Shown here: positions 54,131 through 63,913 of the stretch, piece by piece
How positions within the stretch are numbered: position 1 is the stretch's first letter
Layout of the letters: every line of letters starts with the position of its first letter
Assembly: GCA_945957605.1 (NCBI GenBank)
Contig: CAMFLR010000014.1
Coordinates: forward strand, 1 to 64,000
Direction of reading: 5' to 3'
Source: an uncultured Isosphaeraceae bacterium
Lineage (GTDB): Bacteria > Planctomycetota > Planctomycetia > Isosphaerales > Isosphaeraceae
DNA: 64,000 nucleotides
Translations under genes and position numbers: made by a program
The notes under the pieces: model-generated
Database searches by the model: none
Told to the model about the DNA's origin: nothing
What the model saw: the letters and a program-made list of their open reading frames with translations, nothing else

Positions 54131-54613
54131 GTGGCGTCGAACCCTCCCGTCCGCAAATCACCGATTTCCGCACGAGCCCTGCTCGTCGCGCTGATCGTGC
54201 TTGCGGGATCGGCATGGAACGCCCCCTCGGCGTTTGCTTCGGCGACGATCAAGAAGGCGAGCCATCACAACTGCAAGTGCGCGACGCATTGCAAAGGGTC
54301 GAAGTGCTGCTGCCCTTCGGACGAGCTTGAAGAAGCACCCGAAGCACCTCGCGAACTCGAGCTCAAGGCAGAACCAACCGCCCCAGCAACTTCGCACACC
54401 AACCCCTGCATGCGATCGAGTCCCTGCGGCCAGCCCGACATGCCGCATCCCAACTCGGCTCCTCCCGTCACTCGCCTGGCAGCTCTCGGCGTGATGGCGG
54501 ATTTTACGCTGGATGAAACGTCGCGCGTTCATCACGTCACGGAACATCCCACGCTCCCCGCACTCGTCGCCGCTCGAATCGACGACCCGCCGGAATCCTC
54601 GCCCCTCGCCTGA
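54131..54613 (+). CDS. Secreted Cys/His-rich small protein, possible metal binder
   Basis: 160 aa from the GTG at 54131. Signal peptide ([21 protein letters not shown]). It then has [22 protein letters not shown], a dense Cys/His cluster, and later CMRSSPCG. No family recognised; the cluster suggests copper or zinc binding. It lies ~1.3 kb upstream of a BNR protein and a cytochrome c/thioredoxin fusion, but a DUF1559 gene intervenes. Confidence 0.65.
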   Translation: MASNPPVRKSPISARALLVALIVLAGSAWNAPSAFASATIKKASHHNCKCATHCKGSKCCCPSDELEEAPEAPRELELKAEPTAPATSHTNPCMRSSPCGQPDMPHPNSAPPVTRLAALGVMADFTLDETSRVHHVTEHPTLPALVAARIDDPPESSPLA

Positions 54614-54633
54614 TCTCGTCACGGCGAAAACTC

Positions 54634-54708
54634 GGGTGCCACTGGCTCTGCCAGTGCTCCTCAGTGCACACAGTAGGGGGACAAGCACTGGCAGAGCCAG
54701 TGGCACCC
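54634..54708. repeat. Palindromic interspersed repeat, family A, intact copy
   Basis: Perfect 25-bp inverted repeat (54634-54658 and 54684-54708) with the same GGGTGCCACTGGC ... GCCAGTGGCACCC core as the copy at 4221. Confidence 0.9.
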
Positions 54709-54818
54709 CCAGTCGTGTCGCCATCGTTCAAATTACGGGGCTGATTCATAACGTTCGCGTCATTCCTCGCGCGCTTTGCGTTGCGACGTGTTCGCGTTCC
54801 GGCTGGGAGTTCAAGTTC

Positions 54819-55847
54819 ATGTCCAAATCGATGCGCCAGCGCTCGAAATCCGGCTTCACGCTTATTGAATTGCTGGTGGTGATCGCAATCATTGCGGTAC
54901 TGATCGCACTGCTTTTGCCGGCCGTCCAGGCCGCGCGTGAAGCGGCTCGACGCGCTCAGTGTGTTAACAATCTCAAGCAAATCGGCCTCGCGCTTCACAA
55001 CTACGAAGGAACCTGGACCTGCTTGCCGGCCGGCCGCTACGGCTATCCCTATTTGTGGTCTTCGTTGGCATCGCTGCTCTCGTACATCGAAGCCGCGAAC
55101 ATGTCGAACGCCCTGAATTTCTCGTTCCCGTCCGAAACGAACCAGTTGCCTTACCCCGCGAACCTGACCGTCGAATCGGCGGTGATCAACGTGTTTCTCT
55201 GTCCCTCCGATGGCCAGAAACGCGTCGATCCCACGAACTTCGGCGCCACGAACTACATGTCGAACTCGGGCACCGGCACGCTCAATAACGGCAACTTCAA
55301 CATCGTCGCCGGCGCATCGTTGCCCGATGGCCCGTTCTACAACACGAGCGCGATACGTTTCTCGCAAATCACCGACGGCCTGTCCTCAACCGCCGGCTAC
55401 AGCGAGTCGTTGATGGGCAATAACATCAACACCTCACCCGGCTCCGGCCCGCCAACGCAATTCAATCGCCAGTTCGCCCTCTTCAACACGTCGGGCTACA
55501 TGACAACATCGTTGCCCGCCTCCGCATTCCTACCGCCGAACTATTCGATTCCGGCATGCAACACGCCCGACCAATGGTCCGGCGATCGCGGCCGCGAATG
55601 GTCGCGAGGAAGTTTTTTCATGACTTCCTATAATCACTTCTACCCCCCCAACAGCAAGTTCCCCGACTGCACCGACGCCGGCCGCAACGCGGCGATTTCC
55701 GGCCCGCGCAGCCTGCACTCGGGCGGCGTGAACATGCTGATGCTTGACGGCCACATTCAGTTCATCAAGGATTCGGTGAACATCACTGTCTTCCGCGCTC
55801 TGTCCACTCGTGCGGGTGGTGAAATCGTTTCGGCCGACGCGTTCTGA
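54819..55847 (+). CDS. DUF1559 prepilin-like planctomycete protein
   Basis: 342 aa from the ATG at 54819 (GGGAG 9 nt upstream); the long frame from 54513 is an artefact. The N-terminus is a type IV pilin-like signal, [22 protein letters not shown], with Glu at +5, followed by [14 protein letters not shown] and the beta-rich DUF1559 domain. The C-terminus has the H-rich turn [19 protein letters not shown], the HxxxxDG signature. Such genes are multiplied in planctomycetes and are thought to form pseudopilin-like surface fibres. Confidence 0.95.
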   Translation: MSKSMRQRSKSGFTLIELLVVIAIIAVLIALLLPAVQAAREAARRAQCVNNLKQIGLALHNYEGTWTCLPAGRYGYPYLWSSLASLLSYIEAANMSNALNFSFPSETNQLPYPANLTVESAVINVFLCPSDGQKRVDPTNFGATNYMSNSGTGTLNNGNFNIVAGASLPDGPFYNTSAIRFSQITDGLSSTAGYSESLMGNNINTSPGSGPPTQFNRQFALFNTSGYMTTSLPASAFLPPNYSIPACNTPDQWSGDRGREWSRGSFFMTSYNHFYPPNSKFPDCTDAGRNAAISGPRSLHSGGVNMLMLDGHIQFIKDSVNITVFRALSTRAGGEIVSADAF

Positions 55848-55879
55848 TCCATTCTCATACAAAATCCTGAAAGGATCAG

Positions 55880-57292
55880 ATGATTAGCACAAAACGACTC
55901 GCGACTCTTCTTGGGCTGATGGCCTTAGGTGTGCTTGTTGGCTACTTTGCAACGCCTGGAAATGAAAAACGGCCGCCACTTCCGGCCGAAGCGGTTCCGC
56001 CTGCCCCTCCCAACAAGGAACTGACCGGCACGCACCGCTTTTTGCTTGGCGAAGGAAACGTGCAGGCCGACCGCGAGACGCCGGCAATTGCGGTCGATGG
56101 CAAAGGACGTGTCTTGCTCGCATACGCCGAGCAAACCGCTCCGCTCGAACGTACGCTTTTCGTCGTTCGTTCAGCAGACGGCGTGACGTTTGAGAAGCCG
56201 ACGCCGTTCCGCAAAGTGCCGATTTACAAGTACGCGGCGGGAACTTCTCGCAAGAAGACCGACAGCCCACCGGCCGAATCCGACAAGCCCGCGATGACCT
56301 TTTCCACGCACGTTTTGCCGCGACTCGCCACTCACGGCGACGAGATCACGCTCGGCTGGGTCGAGGCAGTGAATGGCGGGCCAAAAGTCGTCTATTACAC
56401 CGCAACCAGCACAGATGGCGGCAAAACTTTCGGTGAGCCGCAAGCCGCGCACTCGCCTGAAGTAGCGAAGCCTGGATTCACCGCGCTCAGCACTTCGGCG
56501 AGCGGCGAAGTCGAAGCAAGCTGGCTCGACGGCGGCAAACCGGTGGTCGCAGTAAAGCAGCCCGGCTCGGCCGGTTTCGAGGCCGAAACCGTGGCCTATC
56601 CCGGCCCTCCCGGTGGTGGCGGAATCTGCCCTTGCTGCGACACTGCAGTCATTCATCCCGAAAAGGGTCCGCTGCTCGTCGCGTTCCGCAACAACGACGG
56701 CGACCGCCGCGACATCTGGATTGCTGCTGCCAGCGATAAGGGTTTCAAAGCCGCACAACCGATAGGCAAACATCAGTGGACCTTCAAGGGTTGCCCGCAC
56801 GACGGCCCCTCACTCGCCGACGTGGGTGGTCGACTTCAAGTTGTGTTCATGGACGCACACACCGGTGTGAATCGCGTCTACTTCGCCGAAAGCGATCTAG
56901 GCTCGCTCGCCTTCGAACCGCGCGAGTTAGCGGCAGACTCAAAGGGCTCGCAAGGCCACCCGCGAATCGTCCGCAATGGTAACGGATTGATCGCGATCTG
57001 GGATGAATCGCTTGAGCCTGCTGTCGCCGCCAAGCCGGGCGAAGATCACAGCAAGGGGCATCACGCGGCAGCTACATCCGGCTCCGGCCGCGCGGTGCGA
57101 GTTGCGGCGTCGATCGACGGCAAATCGTTCGGCCCTTCGATCGCAGTCAACGCGACGGAAAACGCCTTCCAGCTCAATCCGGCAGCGGTCGTCCTACCCA
57201 GCGGCGATGTTCTTGTCGCGTGGAATGAACTCGACGCTAACGGCAAAACGATCGTGACGCAACTCGTGTCCAAGTCACAATTGCGAAAGTGA
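55880..57292 (+). CDS. Secreted BNR-repeat (sialidase-fold) protein with CPCC motif
   Basis: 470 aa. Single N-terminal hydrophobic segment (ATLLGLMALGVLVGYF). BNR-type blades such as YTATSTDGGKTFGEPQ and VRVAASIDGKSFGPSIA. An unusual loop GGGGICPCCDTAV with CPCC lies in the middle; a His-rich stretch (EDHSKGHHAAA) lies near the end. No Arg-triad for sialidase could be confirmed. It is 4 nt upstream of the cytochrome c/thioredoxin gene, so they are translationally coupled and probably act together. Confidence 0.85.
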   Translation: MISTKRLATLLGLMALGVLVGYFATPGNEKRPPLPAEAVPPAPPNKELTGTHRFLLGEGNVQADRETPAIAVDGKGRVLLAYAEQTAPLERTLFVVRSADGVTFEKPTPFRKVPIYKYAAGTSRKKTDSPPAESDKPAMTFSTHVLPRLATHGDEITLGWVEAVNGGPKVVYYTATSTDGGKTFGEPQAAHSPEVAKPGFTALSTSASGEVEASWLDGGKPVVAVKQPGSAGFEAETVAYPGPPGGGGICPCCDTAVIHPEKGPLLVAFRNNDGDRRDIWIAAASDKGFKAAQPIGKHQWTFKGCPHDGPSLADVGGRLQVVFMDAHTGVNRVYFAESDLGSLAFEPRELAADSKGSQGHPRIVRNGNGLIAIWDESLEPAVAAKPGEDHSKGHHAAATSGSGRAVRVAASIDGKSFGPSIAVNATENAFQLNPAAVVLPSGDVLVAWNELDANGKTIVTQLVSKSQLRK

Positions 57293-57296
57293 TTCT

Positions 57297-58250
57297 GTGA
57301 ACGCGCCTTCAAATAAAAAGTCAGTCACTGCCCCCCGGCGCACGGCCGCGACGATCGCATTCGGCGCGGCCGTGCTTGGCATTTCGTTTCTGATCGGCGC
57401 GATGTTCCGAGGCGACCACACCAGAACGGTCGTCGCCAAGCCGGTCGTGACGCAGCCAGCCACGCACGTCGAAGAAGAACCATCGCGCAAACTTGCGAAG
57501 ATGGGTCGGCTCGTCTACCAGATTCAGTGCGCGAAATGCCACGGCGCCGAAGGACATGGTGACGGCTCTGACGCCGCAACGCTCAAGCCTGCACCACGCG
57601 ATTTCGCATCAACCAACTGGCGATTTTCTCCGAACGCCGCCTCGATTCGCCGAGTAATTCAGAGCGGCATCCCCGAGACGTCGATGACCTCGTTCGCGCA
57701 AATTCTTTCGCACACCGAGCTCGACGCCGTCACGCATTATGTGAGCACTCTGGCGCCGCCTGTTTCTGCTGTACTGGCGCCGAAAGCAGAATCGGCCGGT
57801 TTGCGACCGATCGTCCAGCAACGCACCGCCCCTGACTTCAAGATGACGACAACCGACGGAACGGCCGTTTCATTGAGCCAGTTCAAGAACAAGGTCGTGC
57901 TCATTACCTTCTGGGCGCCAAGCTGTGCGCCCTGCATCGGTAAGATGCCCGCGCTCGATGCGCTGGCCGCCCAGCATCAGGCTGATGGTCTCGAAGTGCT
58001 ACCCGTGTGTGTCGGCGAGTCTGATGTCGATGTCGTCACAGCTTCAGTTCGCGGTCGACTCAATCGGCTCAAGCCTCTGATCGACGAAGGCATGGGCGCA
58101 GTGCGATACGACGTGCTTTCGACACCGACCACGGTGCTGATCGGCCGCGACGGAACGCTCCTCGCACGCACCGAAGGGGCAATCGACTGGTCGAGTCCCG
58201 CGCTCGCCGATCTCATTTCCGCCGCGCTCACCATGACCGCGGCGGAATAA
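57297..58250 (+). CDS. Cytochrome c/thioredoxin (TlpA-like) fusion protein
   Basis: 317 aa from the GTG at 57297. N-terminal anchor (TIAFGAAVLGISFLIGAMF). A class I cytochrome c with CAKCH and a distal Met (ETSMTSF) follows at ~60-150; then a TlpA/ResA-like thioredoxin with CAPC in FWAPSCAPCIGKMP. It is predicted in the periplasm. With the upstream CPCC protein it may handle electron flow or thiol/metal chemistry. Convergent with pheT (3-nt gap). Confidence 0.88.
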   Translation: MNAPSNKKSVTAPRRTAATIAFGAAVLGISFLIGAMFRGDHTRTVVAKPVVTQPATHVEEEPSRKLAKMGRLVYQIQCAKCHGAEGHGDGSDAATLKPAPRDFASTNWRFSPNAASIRRVIQSGIPETSMTSFAQILSHTELDAVTHYVSTLAPPVSAVLAPKAESAGLRPIVQQRTAPDFKMTTTDGTAVSLSQFKNKVVLITFWAPSCAPCIGKMPALDALAAQHQADGLEVLPVCVGESDVDVVTASVRGRLNRLKPLIDEGMGAVRYDVLSTPTTVLIGRDGTLLARTEGAIDWSSPALADLISAALTMTAAE

Positions 58251-58253
58251 AAT

Positions 58254-60269
58254 TCAGCTTCGCAACGTCGCCTGGAACTGAGTCGAGCAAGTGTCGATGA
58301 TCGACCTGACCGACTCATCCACTTCGTCGCCGGTAAGCGTGCGCTCAGGGTGACGGAACCGCAGGCCGAAGTGCAGGCTCTGGCGGTCTTCAGGCAAGTT
58401 GCCGCCCTGGAAGGTGTCGAGATAGACGATCGATTCCAGCGTCGATCCGCCCGCGCGTCCCACAGCGCCCGCAAGTTCGCCCCACGCCAGACTGCGCGGG
58501 ACAACGAGCGAGAGGTCGCGTGCGACAACCGGGAACGACGGCAGCGGCTGGTATCGCGGCACGAGATCGGCCGTGTTTTGCAGGAGGTCGAACGCGAGCT
58601 CCGCCGCGGAGCATGCCTCGCGCAGGTCGAGTGCTTTGAGCACTGACGGGTCAACTTCGCCGATGAACCCGAGCCGTTGATCGCCGAGCAACAGTTCGGC
58701 CGATCGTCCGGGTTTGAACAACGGCACCTGGGCCGGCCTCACGCGGAAATTCTTCTCGGCGTGAAACCGCGCCAGCAGCGCTTCGACGACACCTTTCAAG
58801 CCAAGAAAATCGCGACCGGTGACGATTGCCAGCCGCGTCGGCTGTTCGGGCAACGGCTGATTCGGGCGCGGAAGATAGACGTTGGCGATCTCGAAAATCT
58901 CTGCGTTCGGGCTGCCGTGCGCTTCATTATGCTGCCGGACCGCAAGCAAACTCGGCACCAGGCTCCGGCGCAGGTTGCGCTCTCGTTTGCGGCTCGAATG
59001 CTCGACGTGTACGGGTTCCCCCTGCTCCGCCGGATCGATCGGAACGGCGTACTCGTCAGCCACGAGGCTGAAAGTGACGGCCTCGTCGATACCCAATCCG
59101 ATCAGCGTGTTTCGCACCTCGGTTTCGACACGTTCGCGCGGAGAACGTGAGGCCGTGGTGAGCGGCACGGCGCGATCTTCGGGAATATGCTCATATCCAT
59201 GAACGCGAGCGACTTCTTCGATCAGGTCGATCTCGCGTTCGAGGTCGCATCGCCAGCTTGGTGGCGTGAAAATTGGTGCCTCGGGCGCTCCGCCATCGTG
59301 CGTTAGCCCCAAGGCTTGAAGAATTCGCAACACTTCCGGGCGATCGATGGCAATACCCAGAATCCGCGAAATTTGCGAGAGCCGGAAAGTCACTGGCTGG
59401 CGTGAGGGACGCTGCGTGCCGACGTCGACCACGCCGGGATGTAGCGTTCCGCCGGCCGTTTGAAGGATCAACTCGCAACAACGGCGGCTCGCCCAGTCGG
59501 TCGCTTCGGGGTCGAGAGGACGTTCGAACCGATAGCTCGCCGCGCTGAAGAGTCCGAGCGCCCGCGAAGTCCGACGGATCGACATCGAATCGAACTGAGC
59601 CGCTTCGATCAGCACGTCCGTCGTCTGGTCGCTCACTTCGGTGTCGAGCCCGCCCATCACACCCGCGAGGCCAACCGGCCGCTGGCCGTCGGCAATCACG
59701 AGCATGTCGGCAGAAATCTCATATGTCTTGTTATTGATCGCCACGAGCTTCTCGCCCGCCTTCGCCTTGCGGACGACGATCCGCTTGTCGGCGAGCTTGG
59801 GGAGGTCGTAGGCGTGCAGCGGCTGGCCGCATTCGAACATGACGTAATTCGTCACGTCGACGACGTTGCTAATCGGCCTGACGCCCAGCGTTTCGAGGCG
59901 TTTGCGGAGCCAGAACGGGCTGGGGCCGATCTTCACACCCTTGATCACCCGAGCCGTGAAACGCGGGCAAAGGTCGGGCGCTTCGATTTGCACACTTGTT
60001 AGTGTGTCGGCATTTGCACCCGATGTCGGCGGTTGCGGGTTGGGAAATTTGACAGGACGATTGAAGAGCACGCCGATCTCGCGCGCGACGCCAAGGTGTC
60101 CGAGACAGTCGGGCCGGTTGCTCGTCACTTCGAGGTCGATCGCGAGATCGCCGCCCACATCCTCGGTCGACTCGTGGTTCAAACCAGCCAAGGCGAGGCG
60201 TTCGGTAAGTTGTTCCACCGGCATGTCGAGCCGGAGGTAGTCGGTCAACCAGTTCCAACTGACGATCAT
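58254..60269 (-). CDS. pheT: Phenylalanyl-tRNA synthetase beta subunit (EMAP-less)
   Basis: 671 aa, versus about 790-800 for most bacteria. The N-terminus passes directly from LTERLALAGLNHESTEDVGGD to AIDLEVTSNRPDCLGHLGVARE, so the EMAP/tRNA-binding insert is missing. The B3/B4 domain, B5 (ISRILGIAIDRPEVLRILQALGL), and the C-terminal anticodon-binding FDX-ACB domain (PSFPVVARDLSLVVP ... DTFQGG) are present. It forms the heterotetramer with pheS, which lies 2 kb away behind an amino-acid permease and a small gene. Confidence 0.95.
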   Translation of the reverse strand: MIVSWNWLTDYLRLDMPVEQLTERLALAGLNHESTEDVGGDLAIDLEVTSNRPDCLGHLGVAREIGVLFNRPVKFPNPQPPTSGANADTLTSVQIEAPDLCPRFTARVIKGVKIGPSPFWLRKRLETLGVRPISNVVDVTNYVMFECGQPLHAYDLPKLADKRIVVRKAKAGEKLVAINNKTYEISADMLVIADGQRPVGLAGVMGGLDTEVSDQTTDVLIEAAQFDSMSIRRTSRALGLFSAASYRFERPLDPEATDWASRRCCELILQTAGGTLHPGVVDVGTQRPSRQPVTFRLSQISRILGIAIDRPEVLRILQALGLTHDGGAPEAPIFTPPSWRCDLEREIDLIEEVARVHGYEHIPEDRAVPLTTASRSPRERVETEVRNTLIGLGIDEAVTFSLVADEYAVPIDPAEQGEPVHVEHSSRKRERNLRRSLVPSLLAVRQHNEAHGSPNAEIFEIANVYLPRPNQPLPEQPTRLAIVTGRDFLGLKGVVEALLARFHAEKNFRVRPAQVPLFKPGRSAELLLGDQRLGFIGEVDPSVLKALDLREACSAAELAFDLLQNTADLVPRYQPLPSFPVVARDLSLVVPRSLAWGELAGAVGRAGGSTLESIVYLDTFQGGNLPEDRQSLHFGLRFRHPERTLTGDEVDESVRSIIDTCSTQFQATLRS

Positions 60270-60333
60270 CGTGGTGCAAGTCCCAGGGCGGAAATACCCA
60301 AGTTGTGCGTGGCGAGCAGGTTTGCTTGGTGAG

Positions 60334-61842
60334 TTATTCGAGTGATTCCGTCGCGGGCAACGGCTTGCGGCCCAGCAGCGACCACGCGAAATACACAGGG
60401 AAACCCGTCAGCGCGATCAAGAAGCCGATCCCGGAGACTCCCGGCGAAAGGCAAACAAAATTGACGATGAGGCTTATCGCGAGGGCGATGTAAACCAGCG
60501 GCGTCAAAGGGTAACCGAAGGTGCGATACGGCCGGTCGACACCAGGAGATTTTACCCGAAAAAGAATCACCGAGCCCACCATTAACGTGTAAAAAAGCAG
60601 GTCGACCGGAATGATGTAATCGAGAAGTTGACCGTAGAGGTTGCCATATTTGGGCAAATTGTTCGTATCACGCGAAACGGTCACGGGGAGCACGAGAAGT
60701 GCGGCCCACAAACCTTGCGTGATCAGCGAAAACGCCGGAACCGATCGCGAGTTCGTCTCTCCCGCCTTGCGGAAGAAAAGCCCGTCGCGCGACATCGCGT
60801 AATAAACTCGTGCACCTGAGAGAATCAGGCCGTTCACACAACCGAATGTCGATATCAAAATGGCCGCGGCCATCAACTTCGTGCCGGTGTTCGGGAAAAC
60901 CGCTTCCATGAGCGCGGTTCCCACGCGATCGTTCTGCGCCTTCTGAATCTGGTCGAGCGGCAGTGTCAGCACGTACCCCAGGTTCGCGAGCAGGTAGAGC
61001 AAAACCACCGATCCGCAGCCGTAGAGCAGCGCACGCGGCAGCGTTTTTCCCGGATCGCGAATCTCGCCGCCGGTGAACGTGACACTATTCCACGCCGTTT
61101 GCGAAAAGAGCGGGCCGACCATGGCTTTGCCCACAACCATCGCGAAACCCATCATCCCGGCAATCGGAATTCCTTCCGCGAGCGACCAGCCGTTTTGCTC
61201 GGGATGCCACCACGAGCTCGACCACGCGGCTGCGAGTGGATTCTTGACGTGCAGCAGTCCAACGAGAATCAGCCCGACGAGTGCGGCCGTTTTTGTAAAC
61301 GTAAAGACCTTTTGAATCAACGAGCCCATCGCCAGACCGCGGGTGTTGATCCACGTAAGGCCGACGATCAACAAAAGCGCGACAAGCTGCTGGCTCGTGA
61401 AGGTGAGCGCATAGCCGCCGAGATGAAAGGCATCGATGAGATGCGTGTCGGCAGAGACCCAAGGAAAGAAGACGCCGAGGAACTTGGCGAACGCAACGGC
61501 GACCGCGGCGATCGTGCCGGTTTGCACGACGAGAAATGTCGACCAACCGAAGACGAAGCCAATCGACCGGCCATACGCTTCGCGCAGGAAAATGTACTGG
61601 CCGCCCGCGCGCGGCATCATGGCCGCGACTTCGGCAGCGCAAAGCGCGCCCGTGATCGTAAGCAGTCCGGCGAGTACCCAGACAACAATCAGCCAGCCGG
61701 GTGAACCGACCAAACGGGCGGCGTCGGCTGACGTGATGAAGATTCCCGAACCGATCATCGAGCCGATGACGAGCGTCGTCGCGTCGATCCCGCTCAGGCC
61801 TCGAACGAGTTTTGGCGACGTTTCGGTCTCACCTACGCTCAT
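60334..61842 (-). CDS. APC-family amino-acid permease
   Basis: 502 aa, about 12 membrane helices. The unwound first helix has TTLVIGSMIGSGIFI (G-S/A-G-I-F), and RAGGQYIFLREAYG is the family's helix-3 region, with INTRGLAMGSLIQ later. It imports or exchanges amino acids. It lies between pheT and pheS on the same strand. Confidence 0.9.
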   Translation of the reverse strand: MSVGETETSPKLVRGLSGIDATTLVIGSMIGSGIFITSADAARLVGSPGWLIVVWVLAGLLTITGALCAAEVAAMMPRAGGQYIFLREAYGRSIGFVFGWSTFLVVQTGTIAAVAVAFAKFLGVFFPWVSADTHLIDAFHLGGYALTFTSQQLVALLLIVGLTWINTRGLAMGSLIQKVFTFTKTAALVGLILVGLLHVKNPLAAAWSSSWWHPEQNGWSLAEGIPIAGMMGFAMVVGKAMVGPLFSQTAWNSVTFTGGEIRDPGKTLPRALLYGCGSVVLLYLLANLGYVLTLPLDQIQKAQNDRVGTALMEAVFPNTGTKLMAAAILISTFGCVNGLILSGARVYYAMSRDGLFFRKAGETNSRSVPAFSLITQGLWAALLVLPVTVSRDTNNLPKYGNLYGQLLDYIIPVDLLFYTLMVGSVILFRVKSPGVDRPYRTFGYPLTPLVYIALAISLIVNFVCLSPGVSGIGFLIALTGFPVYFAWSLLGRKPLPATESLE

Positions 61843-61897
61843 GGATTCGGGGCCTCCCGCATCATCACTCGCTGCCGAACTTCACTCGCTTTCGCCG

Positions 61898-62143
61898 TTA
61901 CTTCTTTTCCGAGTCCGCGAACGTCTGCACCTCGGCAATCGCCGTCTGAATCTGGTCGCGGCGCCACGTTGTGAGCGCGCTATCGAGTGCACGCGTCAGG
62001 TGGTTGACGAGTTGCTTTGCCGCAGCGAGTGCGTTTTCGCCTTCCGCCCGAATTTCGGGGAAATCGCGGTGATGAGCCTGAACGTGCGTACTATTGCCCG
62101 GCGAGCTGGGTGAGACAACTACGCGTGCGAGTTCGGTGCTCAT
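61898..62143 (-). CDS. Small hypothetical protein between permease and pheS
   Basis: 81 aa. HRDFPEIRAEGENALAAAKQLV followed by LDSALTTWRRDQIQTAIAEVQTFA gives a largely helical protein; the first phrase recalls HicB-like folds (a short beta strand then a helix) but no partner toxin is visible. Function unknown. Confidence 0.6.
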   Translation of the reverse strand: MSTELARVVVSPSSPGNSTHVQAHHRDFPEIRAEGENALAAAKQLVNHLTRALDSALTTWRRDQIQTAIAEVQTFADSEKK

Positions 62144-62242
62144 AGGTCGTGCCTCACTCTGGTAGACAGTGTTCGTCCAGGACCGAGGGACGCATCGCCC
62201 CGGAGATTTGCTCGCCCGCGACGGGAGCCTGTGGTTCGCTGC

Positions 62243-63253
62243 TTAGAACTGCGACAGGAACCGGCTCTCGTTCTGGTAGAGCAAGCGGATGTCGTCGATG
62301 CCGTGTCGTCGCATGCAGAGCCGCTCGATCCCCAGTCCGAACGCAAAGCCCGTGACTTCATCGGGATCGTAACCGACCGCGCGGAAGACGTTGGGATCGA
62401 CCATCCCCGCTCCACCCATTTCAACCCAACGGTCGCCGCCATGCCAGAGCATGTCGACCTCGACGCTCGGTTCCGTGAACGGAAAGAACGACGGGCGGAA
62501 ACGAATCTTGACGTCTTTGCCCAAGTAACTCGCGGCGAAGAGGCGGAGGACCGTCTTCAGGTCGGCCATGGTGACACCTTTGTCGACCATGAGACCTTCG
62601 ATCTGGTGAAACATGAACGAGTGTGTCGCATCCACCGTGTCGGGACGATAGACGCGGCCGATCGCAATCACACGCACTGGCGGCGGCTGATTTTCCATCA
62701 CCCGAATTTGCACCGTGCTCGTTTGGCTGCGAAGCATCAGGCCATCGGAGAGATAGAAGTTATCGAGCGGGTCACGAGCGGGGTGTGCAGGCGGGATATT
62801 GAGCGCATCGAAGTTGTGATGGATATCTTCGACTTCAGGACCACGCGCGACGGCGAATCCGAATCGGCCGAAAATGTCGATCAACTCATCGGCGGTTTGT
62901 GTCAGAGGATGACGGTGGCCGAGCTTGGGCAAATGGCCAGGAAGCGTAACGTCGAAACCATCCGAGACGGCCGACGCGATTTGTGAACCACGCGACTTCG
63001 CACCCTCAAGTGCGGCCTCGAGTGCGGTCTTCACAGCATTGAAGCGCTGGCCATAAACTCGCTTGGCGGCGGCGTCGAGCGACTTGAGCCGCTCTTGCGC
63101 CGTCTTGAGCCGTCCCTGTTTCATGCCCAGGAATTCGACCCGGGCGGCTTCGATGGCGGCGGAATTTGCTGCTTCAGCAAACGCCGAAACGCCCGCTTTC
63201 TCTAGTTCGTCAAGCGCGGCAAGAGCCTCGGCGGCCGAATCAGACAGGCTCAT
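62243..63253 (-). CDS. pheS: Phenylalanyl-tRNA synthetase alpha subunit
   Basis: 336 aa. Class II aminoacyl-tRNA synthetase: helical N-terminal coil ([17 protein letters not shown]), [22 protein letters not shown] (motif 1), [16 protein letters not shown], then the substrate pocket [13 protein letters not shown], motif 2 [23 protein letters not shown], and [21 protein letters not shown] (motif 3). It charges tRNA-Phe together with pheT. Confidence 0.97.
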   Translation of the reverse strand: MSLSDSAAEALAALDELEKAGVSAFAEAANSAAIEAARVEFLGMKQGRLKTAQERLKSLDAAAKRVYGQRFNAVKTALEAALEGAKSRGSQIASAVSDGFDVTLPGHLPKLGHRHPLTQTADELIDIFGRFGFAVARGPEVEDIHHNFDALNIPPAHPARDPLDNFYLSDGLMLRSQTSTVQIRVMENQPPPVRVIAIGRVYRPDTVDATHSFMFHQIEGLMVDKGVTMADLKTVLRLFAASYLGKDVKIRFRPSFFPFTEPSVEVDMLWHGGDRWVEMGGAGMVDPNVFRAVGYDPDEVTGFAFGLGIERLCMRRHGIDDIRLLYQNESRFLSQF

Positions 63254-63389
63254 GAACGTCCCTGCATCGCGGTCGAAGGGGCGGGATCAACATGAAGGTG
63301 CGCAAGCAGGCAGACGAACGCTGACGATCAAAAACAGTCGGCCCGAACACGCGAACAAGCACGTGGCCGGGCCGGTGCAAACTTCGATC

Positions 63390-63788
63390 TTAGGCGGTCT
63401 TGGCCTTGGGGCGGGCGGCAAGGGCGTCGTCGAACTTCTTCAGCTCGGCGAGAACCTTGTTGAAAACGGCGTCGAACGTCTCGGCGTCGTGAATCGCCAG
63501 CTCGGAAAGGCTCTTGCGATCGAGACCGATATTCGCCAGGCGCAGGCCGTGAATCAGGCGGCTGTAACGAATGCCACGCATTTCGGCGGCGGCGGTCAGA
63601 CGGATGATGAACAGCTTGCGGAAGCTGCGCTTCTTGGCGCGGCGGTCGCGGAAGGAGAATACACCGGCGCGAAGCAAGGTTTCCTTCGCCGACTTGAGCA
63701 GACGGCGACGTCCTCCGACGAACCCTTCAACCTTCTTGAACAACCGCTTCTTTGCGCGGTTACGGGCGAAGCCCTTCTTTGCACGCAT
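63390..63788 (-). CDS. rplT: 50S ribosomal protein L20
   Basis: 132 aa, basic. KKGFARNRAKKRLFKKVEGFVGGRRRLLKSAKETLLRA, then the family signature RRAKKRSFRKLFIIRLTAAA and RYSRLIHGLRLANIGLDRKSL. It binds 23S rRNA early in assembly. It is followed by pheS after 136 nt. A usual rpmI partner directly upstream is not seen. Confidence 0.97.
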   Translation of the reverse strand: MRAKKGFARNRAKKRLFKKVEGFVGGRRRLLKSAKETLLRAGVFSFRDRRAKKRSFRKLFIIRLTAAAEMRGIRYSRLIHGLRLANIGLDRKSLSELAIHDAETFDAVFNKVLAELKKFDDALAARPKAKTA

Positions 63789-63913
63789 GGCGAAACACTC
63801 TCGATCGGCTCAGGCTTGTGAATTTCTTATCAATGAAAGCTTGATCAACAAATCACGCCACGGGAGGTTGCCTTGGGCTCGACCGGGGTGATTCGCGATG
63901 GCGGTGTGCGTGT

